Assembly (NCBI RefSeq): GCF_003351145.1
Contig: NZ_QQSV01000003.1
Span: forward strand, 62,001-126,000
Source: Meiothermus sp. QL-1
GTDB lineage: Bacteria; Deinococcota; Deinococci; Deinococcales; Thermaceae
Reading direction: 5' to 3'
DNA length: 64,000 bases
Every line of letters starts with the position of its first letter. The stretch's first letter is position 1. The position numbers and the translations under genes are program-made. The notes beneath the pieces were generated by a model that saw only the letters and a program-made list of their open reading frames with translations, did not search any database and had not been told where the DNA came from. Shown here one piece after another: positions 48,895 through 55,369 of this stretch.

Positions 48895-49626
48895 GTGACG
48901 ATTCGGGTAGACCTGGTTCCCAAACCCCCATACCCAAGGCCGGTGCTCCTGGTGGAGGTGTTCTGCGGAAGCGCAGCGGGTCTCCTGCTTGCGCGGGGCG
49001 CGCGAGAGGTCTGGGTGGCCAAAAGCGTGCGGGCTGCGCGGGTGCTGGCCGGCCAGGAGGGGCTGCTTTTGGGCGAGGAGGAGGCCCTGCCCCCAGAGGG
49101 CTTCCACCACGGCCTTTCGCTTTCGGCGCTTGGCCGGCTTGAGGTGGCAGGGCGAAGCTGCGTGCTGCTGGCCCCCAGCCTGGCCGCAGTCCTGGAGCAT
49201 GCCCCGCTGGGTAGTGCCCTGGCCTACTTTCGCAACGCCCGCTCAGCGGTGCGCTACGCGCTGGAGGAGCGCCTTGACACCGTGGTGGCAGTACCCCAGG
49301 TGGGCCTCGAGCCCAGCCTGGCCCACACCGTGGCCGCGGGGTTCATAGCCCGGCGCCTGCAGCAGTCCCTGGGTTCGGAGACCCGCCTGCATGAGGGGGC
49401 CCGTATGGCCGCCAGCCTGCTCAAGGCCTTTCCCGACCCCCAGGAGGCGCTGGTGCAGTCCGAGCTGGGCCAGGCCCTCCTTCGCGTTGGGCGCAGCGAG
49501 GAGCTGGCCCTGGCCAGCCTGATCAGCGTGGAGGAGGGCGTGCCCCGCCTGGTGGAGGTGCGCCACCTGCGCGCCGCAGAGCACGGCCTGAGCAAGGACC
49601 GCTACGGATTCTGCTTCCGAGGATGA
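48895..49626 (+). CDS. ComB (2-phosphosulfolactate phosphatase)-like protein
   Basis: 243 residues. The overall layout follows ComB: VLLVEVFCGSAAGLLLARGAREVWVAK, LLGEEEALPPEGFHHGLSLSAL, then SAVRYALEERLDTVVAVPQ. But the hallmark DVLRAT-type start is VEVFCG here and the TTNGT-type loop is LLAPS. So it is either a divergent ComB with another substrate or inactive. No other coenzyme-M pathway gene is seen. Its stop overlaps the glycosyltransferase ATG (ATGA). Confidence 0.55.
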   Translation: MTIRVDLVPKPPYPRPVLLVEVFCGSAAGLLLARGAREVWVAKSVRAARVLAGQEGLLLGEEEALPPEGFHHGLSLSALGRLEVAGRSCVLLAPSLAAVLEHAPLGSALAYFRNARSAVRYALEERLDTVVAVPQVGLEPSLAHTVAAGFIARRLQQSLGSETRLHEGARMAASLLKAFPDPQEALVQSELGQALLRVGRSEELALASLISVEEGVPRLVEVRHLRAAEHGLSKDRYGFCFRG

Positions 49627-50375
49627 GGGTGGAACGGGTGGAGCTGCTGGGCACCCCGGTGGACCTGGTGGACCTGCCGGGGGCGCTGGCCTGGATTGAG
49701 GAGCGGATTGCCCACCCCCTGCCCCAGACCGCCCAGGTGGTCACCACCAACCCCGAGGCGGTGGTGCGGGCCCAGACCGACGCCGAGCTGCGGCAGGCAC
49801 TGTGGGCCAGCGAGCTGGTCACCGCAGATGGGGTGGGCATCGTCTGGGCCGTCCAGCGGCTCACGGGCCACCGCCTGGCGGGGCGGGTGCCAGGGGCGGA
49901 GATCCTGCCGGCCCTTTTCGCCCGGATGGGGCCCAGGCTCGGGGTTTTCTTCCTGGGGGCCGCGCCGGGGGTGGCCGAGCGGGCGGCCGAGAATGCCCGG
50001 CTTCGTTGGGGCATCCGGGTTCTGGGCGCGCAGGACGGCTACTTCCAGGAGGAGGAGCCGGTGCTGGCCGCCGTTCGCGCGGCCCAGCCCGACCTTTTGG
50101 TGGTGGGGATGGGGGAGCGGCAGGACACCTTCATCTACCGCCACAAGGCCCGGCTGGGGGCCAGGGTGGCCATCGGGGTGGGGGGCATGCTGGACGTGCT
50201 GGCCGGGAAGGTGCGGCGGGCCCCGCTCTGGGCCCAGCGGCTTGGGCTGGAGTGGCTGGTGCGCATCGCCACCGACCCCAGGCGCTGGCGCCGCTTTCCC
50301 CGTCTGGTGGAGTTCGTGCGGCTGGTGCAGCTCGAGGCTCAGCGCAGGGGGAAGCCCCCCCCAGGGGGGTCGTAG
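49623..50375 (+). CDS. WecG/TagA/CpsF family glycosyltransferase
   Basis: 250 residues. Family motifs: VVTTNPEAVVRAQTDAEL, LVTADGVGIVWA, FFLGAAPGVAERAA, LLVVGMGERQDTFIY, and AIGVGGMLDVLAGKVRRAPLWAQRLGLEWLVRI. These enzymes add N-acetylmannosaminuronate, ManNAc or similar to a lipid-linked sugar for surface polymers. ATGA overlap with the previous gene indicates coupling. The convergent CrtC-like gene overlaps its end by 37 nt. Confidence 0.92.
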   Translation: MRVERVELLGTPVDLVDLPGALAWIEERIAHPLPQTAQVVTTNPEAVVRAQTDAELRQALWASELVTADGVGIVWAVQRLTGHRLAGRVPGAEILPALFARMGPRLGVFFLGAAPGVAERAAENARLRWGIRVLGAQDGYFQEEEPVLAAVRAAQPDLLVVGMGERQDTFIYRHKARLGARVAIGVGGMLDVLAGKVRRAPLWAQRLGLEWLVRIATDPRRWRRFPRLVEFVRLVQLEAQRRGKPPPGGS

Positions 50376-51382
50376 GGGCCGGCCACGAACTCCCCCATGC
50401 CCCGGGCCAGCACGGGCTGGCCCCGCCAGCTCCCTACCCCCACCACCGGGCCCTCCCAGTAGGCCACGCGGGTGGAGGCGGAGAGGAGCTCCTGTTCCTT
50501 GCGCAAGGGCTCCAGCCGGAGCGAAAGCCCTTCAGCCTCCACCTGCCAGGCCAGGGCGTAGGTGCGGCCCGAAGGGGAGGTCCAGCTCTCCAGCGGGGTC
50601 ATCCGCAGCCCGACCACCTCCTCCACCCGTCCTTGGGGGTTGGTGGCCGAGCCCGCGAGCTGGACCACCTGGCCCTGGGTGTTCTTGACCCGGTAGAGCA
50701 TCAGGTCCACCCCGTTGGAGAGGTGGAGGCCGAACCAGTCCCAGATGGCCCCCAGGCTGCCGCCGCCCCCTAGCTGGTCGCCCCACTGGTGGTCCATCCA
50801 GGCTTCGCCCTGCACCCTTCGCCCCAGCAGGGTCCCCTCCAGGGCCAGCCGGGTGTAAGAGACGTAGTACATCCGCCCGGTCTCGGCGGTGCCGGAGTAG
50901 CCCGGGGGGTGGACCACTGCGGGCTTCAGCGGGGTGAGCCGTACTTGGATAGGGCCGGCGGCTAGCTGGAACTCCCGGCCCTCCTGCCGAAGCTGCCAGT
51001 CGCCCTGCTGGATAAACAGGGGGGGGTAGCGCACCACGCTGTCCCCGAAGGGCCGGTCGAAGCGGAAGTCGAAGCGTTCCTCAAAGGTCTTCTGGTTGGC
51101 CCTGAGGTCGGTGATGGCGATATGGGAGGCGTGGTAGGGGCCGGGGAAGAAGAGGGCCGGTCTGAGGGGGCCCACCTGCCAGTCTTGCGGGGCGTAAGCC
51201 TTGAAGAAGGCCCAGTGGAAGGCCAGGCCGGCCTCGGGAAGGTAGCTCGAGACGTACCACCACTCCAAGGGTGCGTTGTGGGGCCCCCAGGCCTCCGGGC
51301 GGGGGGGGCGGCTGGGGTCCACGCCCTCCAGGGCGGGCAGGCATCCAGCGAGAAGGATGAGGAGAAGAAGCCCAAGGCGCAT
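50339..51382 (-). CDS. CrtC/AttH-like lipoprotein
   Basis: 347 residues with a lipoprotein signal (RLGLLLLILLAGC). The body matches the AttH/carotenoid 1,2-hydratase (CrtC) lipocalin-like fold: PLEWWYVSSYLP near the start, GEAWMDHQWGDQL (metal/active-site-like motif), and GAIWDWFGLHLSNGVDLMLYRV. In true CrtC this adds water to a carotenoid double bond; a lipoprotein form in Thermaceae may act on other substrates. ATG 8 nt after TACACT; longer upstream frames are antisense to tatD. Confidence 0.8.
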   Translation of the reverse strand: MRLGLLLLILLAGCLPALEGVDPSRPPRPEAWGPHNAPLEWWYVSSYLPEAGLAFHWAFFKAYAPQDWQVGPLRPALFFPGPYHASHIAITDLRANQKTFEERFDFRFDRPFGDSVVRYPPLFIQQGDWQLRQEGREFQLAAGPIQVRLTPLKPAVVHPPGYSGTAETGRMYYVSYTRLALEGTLLGRRVQGEAWMDHQWGDQLGGGGSLGAIWDWFGLHLSNGVDLMLYRVKNTQGQVVQLAGSATNPQGRVEEVVGLRMTPLESWTSPSGRTYALAWQVEAEGLSLRLEPLRKEQELLSASTRVAYWEGPVVGVGSWRGQPVLARGMGEFVAGPYDPPGGGFPLR

Positions 51383-51390
51383 ACGGGTTG

Positions 51391-51396
51391 AGTGTA
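51391..51396 (-). promoter_or_regulatory. -10 box of the CrtC-like gene
   Basis: TACACT on the minus strand (51396-51391), 8 nt before the ATG at 51382. Confidence 0.4.
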
Positions 51397-51430
51397 GGCC
51401 GAGGGGTTCGGGCCTGGCTGTAGCCCCGCG

Positions 51431-51436
51431 TAGAAT
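51431..51436 (+). promoter_or_regulatory. -10 box of leaderless tatD
   Basis: TAGAAT ends 7 nt before the GTG at 51444. Confidence 0.5.
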
Positions 51437-51443
51437 CGGGCCT

Positions 51444-52223
51444 GTGACCGATACCCACTGCCATCTGGACCACATGGAGCCCGAAGAGGCCCAAGCAGCC
51501 CTCCAGGCCGCCCGCCACTTCCGGGCCCTTCTGACCATAGGGACCGACCCGGTGCGCAACCGCCAGGCGCTTTCGTGGGCCGAGGCCCATCCCCGGGTCT
51601 TCGCCTCGGTGGGCCTGCACCCCACCGAGGCCCACCTGCTCTCGCCGGAGCTCGAGGCCGACCTGGCCCATCTGGCTGCCCACCCCCGGGTGCGGGCCAT
51701 AGGCGAGAGCGGGCTCGACTTCTACTGGCGGCCCGAGACCCGGGCGGCCCAGTACCGGGCCTTGGAGTTTCAGCACCGCCTGGCCCTGGAGCGGGGGCTG
51801 CCCCTGGTCCTCCACGTGCGGAGCCGGGGGGGCGAGGCCGAGGCCGAGCTGGCCCGCTGGCTTTTGCAGCACCGTCCACCCCGCTTCGTGCTCCACGCCT
51901 TTGGCGGGCACCCCGAGCTGCTCGAGGCGGGGCTTCGCCTGGGGGGGTACTTCAGTTTCGCCGGCCCCCTTACCTACAGGAAAAACCAGGCCTTGCGCGA
52001 GGCAGCCCGTCGGGTGCCCCTCGACCGGCTTTTGGTGGAGACCGATGCCCCCTTCCTGCCCCCCGAGCCCCACCGCGGCCGGCGCAACCAGCCGGCCTGG
52101 GTGGTCTATACCCTGGCCCGCCTGGCCGAGCTTTTTGGGCTTGGGCTGGAGGAGATGGAGGCCCTCACCGACCAGAACGCGCGGACCTGCTTCGGGCTTG
52201 ACCAAAGGCCCTCAGGCCCGTAA
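51444..52223 (+). CDS. tatD: TatD family metal-dependent DNase
   Basis: 259 residues. Metal ligands in DTHCHLDH at residues 3-10 and AIGESGLDFYW, plus LPLVLHVRSRGGEAEAEL, RFVLHAFGGHPELLEAG and LLVETDAPFLPPEPHRGRRNQP. GTG at 51444 is 7 nt after TAGAAT and starts just before the first ligand motif. Its end carries the aspS leader promoter: the -10 TAAGAT overlaps the TAA stop. Confidence 0.94.
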   Translation: MTDTHCHLDHMEPEEAQAALQAARHFRALLTIGTDPVRNRQALSWAEAHPRVFASVGLHPTEAHLLSPELEADLAHLAAHPRVRAIGESGLDFYWRPETRAAQYRALEFQHRLALERGLPLVLHVRSRGGEAEAELARWLLQHRPPRFVLHAFGGHPELLEAGLRLGGYFSFAGPLTYRKNQALREAARRVPLDRLLVETDAPFLPPEPHRGRRNQPAWVVYTLARLAELFGLGLEEMEALTDQNARTCFGLDQRPSGP

Positions 52224-52226
52224 GAT
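52198..52226 (+). promoter_or_regulatory. Promoter of the aspS leader
   Basis: TTGACC (52198-52203), exact 17-nt spacer, TAAGAT (52221-52226). It lies inside the end of tatD. No other -10-like sequence was found between it and aspS. Confidence 0.65.
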
Positions 52227-52236
52227 GCGGGGCGGA

Positions 52237-52260
52237 ATGCTGTGGCTGGCCAATTGCTGA
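52237..52260 (+). CDS. Candidate aspS leader peptide
   Basis: Seven codons M-L-W-L-A-N-C then TGA. The ATG is 10 nt after TAAGAT, so it would be almost leaderless. The Asn codon is AAT, while all nine Asn codons of aspS itself are AAC. A longer frame from ATG 52225 exists but that ATG is inside the -10 box. Translation is not demonstrated. Confidence 0.4.
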   Translation: MLWLANC

Positions 52261-52264
52261 ACCT

Positions 52265-52308
52265 GGGGGTACCTTGGACCCCCGATACCGCGCTGTATCG
52301 GGGGTTTT
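52265..52308 (+). terminator. Mutually exclusive hairpins/terminator in the aspS leader
   Basis: Antiterminator candidate: GGGGGT (52265-52270) / ACCCCC (52278-52283). Terminator: CCCCCGATAC (52279-52288) / GTATCGGGGG (52295-52304) with TTTT after. Both use CCCCC 52279-52283, so only one can form. aspS starts 36 nt downstream. Confidence 0.65.
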
Positions 52309-52344
52309 CGCTTGGGGCCCGGCCGCAGCCACACAGGAGCCGGC

Positions 52345-53616
52345 ATGTGTAGAACCCTAGCCCGCGAAGTTTCCCGTCATGTTGGCCAGAACATCGTTCT
52401 GCAGGGCTTTTTGCACTGGAAGCGCGATCTGGGCGGGATTCGCTTTGTGCTTTTGCGCGACCGGAGCGGGGTGGTGCAGGTGGTGGTGGACAGGCGCTTC
52501 GAACTGCCGCTGGCCGAGTCCTCCATGAAGGTGGTGGGCAAGGTGGTGGCCAACCCCAAGGCCCCGGGTGGCTACGAGGTGCTGGCCGAACACATCGAGT
52601 TCTACGCCAAGGCCACCGAGCCCAGCCCCATCGAGATTCCCAAGGAGGCCTGGCGGGCCAACCCTGATACCCTGCTGGAGTACCGCTACGTGAGCCTGCG
52701 GGGCGAGAAGGCCCGGGCCCCTCTTAAGCTCCAGGCCGCGCTGGTGCGGGGTTTTCGCGCCTATCTGGACGGGCAGGGCTTCACCGAGATCTTCACCCCC
52801 AAGATCGTCTCGGCAGGGGCCGAGGGGGGGAGCAACCTCTTCGGCATCGACTATTTTGAACACCGGGCCTACCTGGCCCAGTCGCCCCAGCTCTACAAGC
52901 AGATTATGGTGGGGGTTTTCGAGCGGGTCTACGAGGTGGCCCCGGTGTTCCGCGCTGAGCAGCACGCCACCAGCCGCCACCTGAACGAGTACCTGTCCTT
53001 GGACGTGGAGATGGGCTTCATCGAGTCGGAGGCCGAGGTGATGGACCTGGAGGAGGAGCTGCTGCGGGCCATGCTCGAGGAGGCCCGCCACCTGGCCGAC
53101 CACGAGGCCCGGATTCTGGGGGTGGAGTGGCCCAACACCCGCGAGATGCCCCGGCTGGAACACCACGAGGCCCGCCGCATCCTGCGGGAGGAGCTGGGGA
53201 TGCCGGTAGGGGCCGACTTCAACGAGGAGGCCGAGCGGGCCCTGGGGGCCTGGGCCAAGGAGCGATGGGGGGTGGACTTCCTCTTTGTGACCAGATACCC
53301 CGAGTCGGCCCGGCCCTTCTACGCCTACCCCGAAGGGGACGGCACCACCCGCGGTTTCGACCTGCTCTTCCGGGGGTTGGAGATCACCTCAGGAGGTCAG
53401 CGCATCCACCGCTACGAGGTTCTGCTGGAGCAGCTACGCAAAAAAGGGCACGACCCCGCCCAGTTTGCAGGCTATCTGGAGGTTTTCAAGTACGGCATGC
53501 CCCCCCACGGCGGCTTCGCCATCGGCGCTGAGCGCCTCACCCAGCGCCTGGCCAACCTGCCCAACGTGCGCTACGCGCGGGCCTTCCCCCGCGACCGCCA
53601 CCGCCTTACGCCCTAG
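52345..53616 (+). CDS. aspS: Aspartyl-tRNA synthetase, archaeal-type (AspRS2-like)
   Basis: 423 residues, short like archaeal-type AspRS because it lacks the bacterial insertion domain. The OB-fold (VGQNIVLQGFLHWKRDLGGIRFVLLRDRSGVVQVVV) is followed by class II motifs: FTEIFTPKIVSAGAEGGSNLF (motif 1), YEVAPVFRAEQHATSRHLNEYLSLDVEMGF (motif 2) and GGFAIGAERLTQRL (motif 3). In relatives such as T. thermophilus and D. radiodurans AspRS2, this type also charges tRNA-Asn with Asp for later amidation by GatCAB. ATG at 52345 follows AGGAG with 5-nt gap. It lies behind a candidate attenuator. Confidence 0.95.
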   Translation: MCRTLAREVSRHVGQNIVLQGFLHWKRDLGGIRFVLLRDRSGVVQVVVDRRFELPLAESSMKVVGKVVANPKAPGGYEVLAEHIEFYAKATEPSPIEIPKEAWRANPDTLLEYRYVSLRGEKARAPLKLQAALVRGFRAYLDGQGFTEIFTPKIVSAGAEGGSNLFGIDYFEHRAYLAQSPQLYKQIMVGVFERVYEVAPVFRAEQHATSRHLNEYLSLDVEMGFIESEAEVMDLEEELLRAMLEEARHLADHEARILGVEWPNTREMPRLEHHEARRILREELGMPVGADFNEEAERALGAWAKERWGVDFLFVTRYPESARPFYAYPEGDGTTRGFDLLFRGLEITSGGQRIHRYEVLLEQLRKKGHDPAQFAGYLEVFKYGMPPHGGFAIGAERLTQRLANLPNVRYARAFPRDRHRLTP

Positions 53617-53870
53617 CGGCGCAGCCTGAGGACCCCCTGGGTAACCTGCTCCTCGATGCCCAGCTCGAGCCGCATCTTTTCCAGCCGCTCGAAGAGGCGC
53701 TCGGGGCTTACCCCCAGGTGCTTGGCTAGGGTGTTGAGCTTTTGCTCGCTGTAGAGGGTGCTCAGGGTGAGGGCCAGGGCCTCGCGGTACTTGGGGCCCA
53801 GCACCACCTCCAGGGTCTTGAGGCGGAGCTGGATTTCAAACCACTCGAGTTTCTCCGTTTCGTTCGCCAT
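53613..53870 (-). CDS. Small HTH-like protein, unknown
   Basis: 85 residues from the ATG at 53870 (GGAGA 5 nt upstream). The middle looks helix-turn-helix-like (EQKLNTLAKHLGVSPERLFERLEKMRLEL). It overlaps the end of murJ by 35 nt and shares stop-codon bases with convergent aspS. It is last gene of the sbcD-sbcC-murJ run. No family recognised; a small DNA-binding or adaptor protein is possible. Confidence 0.65.
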   Translation of the reverse strand: MANETEKLEWFEIQLRLKTLEVVLGPKYREALALTLSTLYSEQKLNTLAKHLGVSPERLFERLEKMRLELGIEEQVTQGVLRLRR

Positions 53871-55362
53871 GTTTTCTCCAAAGGGGTAGCCCCATCCTCC
53901 AGGCCAGCCCCACAAACACCGCCAATCCTACCAGCCCACCGCCCAGAAGGGGTAGCAGGTTGTGGAGGAACTGGCCCGGGGCGCCTAGCCAGGAGGCCAC
54001 CCCCTGGGCCGCGAGTCCGGCCGGCAAAGCGGCCAGGCTGGCCTTGAGCACCGTGGCCCCGAGCGCGCGGGCCCGAAGCAGCCCCAGCCGCTCCAGCCGC
54101 CAGGCATAGGCCCAAAGCCCAGCCCACCCGGCGGCGGCGGTGGCCAGGTTCAGCACGAAAAGGCCCTCTCCTCGCAAAAGCCAGTAGCCCAGGGTGTTAA
54201 GGAGGGCCACCCCCACCGTGATGCGCACCGCCTGCCCTACCTGCCCCGCCGCGTAGAAGCCCCGCAGCAGGAGCTGGTTGAGGCCCCAGGGCAGGAGGGC
54301 CAGCCCCAGGGCCTGCACCGTTTCGGTGGTGAAGGCCCGGTTGGCCTCGGAGAAGTTAGGGGTGATGGCATAGATAAGCCCTACCGCCCAGGGCCCCAGG
54401 GCCACCATCATGGCCGAGGTGAAGCCCAGGGGAACTGCCAGCCGGGTGAGGAGGCGGTCTAAAAGGGCCCGGGCCTCGGGGCTGCCCCCGAGGGCCGAGA
54501 GCCGGGGAAAGGCGGCCATGGCCGGGGAGACCGCCAGAAGGCCCAGGGCGGTGGTAAAGAGGAGCTCGCCGTTTTGGAAGCCGGTCACCGCGGCGGTGGG
54601 GTAGGCGGCCAGGATGCTGAGGAGCACCAGGTTCAAAAACTGCCGCACCGAGGTGGTGAAGGCAAAGGGCCCGATGCGGGCCAGGGCAGTGCGGAAGGCG
54701 GGGTGCCAGCGGAACTCTAGGCCGTAGCCCCGCAGGCCCGGGAGCTGGACCAGGGCCTGCAGGAGGCCGCCTATGGTGACCGAAAGCCCCAGCGCCACCA
54801 CGCTGTTGGGGAAGAGCAGCATCAGGCCGATGGCCCCCAGGTTGAAGGCCATGGGGCTGAAGCTGGAGAGGCCGAAGCGCTCGCTCGACTGCAGCACGGA
54901 GGAGAAGAGCGCGGCCATGGAGATGGCCAGCAAAAAGGGCAGCACCAGCCTTACCAGCAGCACGAGCTGTTCGAAGACCTCGGGGGCCCGCAGGGGGCTC
55001 TCTTGCTGGAGGGCGGCCTCGGCGAGCCAGAGCAGCGCGCCGGCAATCTCCCGGGCGAAGAGGAGGCCCAGGCCCAAGACTACCAGGTTCACCCCCAGCA
55101 GGAAGGCTCCAAAGCGCCGGGCAAAGCGCCGGGCTTCCTCAGGGGAAAGCTGGGCCAGCACCGGGATCAGGGCGTTCTGGATGGCCCCTTCGGCCAGCAG
55201 CTCGCGCAGCAGGTTGGGAATCCGGTAGGCCACCCAGAAGGCGTCCTTCAGGCTGTCGGACAAGGGGAGGTTGGCGAGGAGGGTCTGGCGCACCTGGCCC
55301 AGAAGACGGCTCGCCAGGGTGCCCCCCATGACCAAGAGGGTGTTGCGCAGAAGGCGGGACAT
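53836..55362 (-). CDS. murJ: Lipid II flippase MurJ
   Basis: 508 residues, about 14 membrane helices of the MOP/MVF superfamily. N-terminal hallmark LLVMGGTLASRLLGQVRQTLLANLP, DAFWVAYRIPNLLRELLAEGAIQNALIPVL (the conserved MurJ signature) and LLRGFYAAGQVGQAVRI. It moves lipid II across the cytoplasmic membrane for wall synthesis. It starts 7 nt after sbcC's stop. Confidence 0.94.
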   Translation of the reverse strand: MSRLLRNTLLVMGGTLASRLLGQVRQTLLANLPLSDSLKDAFWVAYRIPNLLRELLAEGAIQNALIPVLAQLSPEEARRFARRFGAFLLGVNLVVLGLGLLFAREIAGALLWLAEAALQQESPLRAPEVFEQLVLLVRLVLPFLLAISMAALFSSVLQSSERFGLSSFSPMAFNLGAIGLMLLFPNSVVALGLSVTIGGLLQALVQLPGLRGYGLEFRWHPAFRTALARIGPFAFTTSVRQFLNLVLLSILAAYPTAAVTGFQNGELLFTTALGLLAVSPAMAAFPRLSALGGSPEARALLDRLLTRLAVPLGFTSAMMVALGPWAVGLIYAITPNFSEANRAFTTETVQALGLALLPWGLNQLLLRGFYAAGQVGQAVRITVGVALLNTLGYWLLRGEGLFVLNLATAAAGWAGLWAYAWRLERLGLLRARALGATVLKASLAALPAGLAAQGVASWLGAPGQFLHNLLPLLGGGLVGLAVFVGLAWRMGLPLWRKHGERNGETRVV

Positions 55363-55369
55363 GATGGGC

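Noticed and set aside
52224-52344. T-box riboswitch upstream of aspS
   Set aside because: GGGGGTACC faintly recalls the T-box antiterminator motif, but the leader is too short and has no specifier stem or AG-bulge elements.
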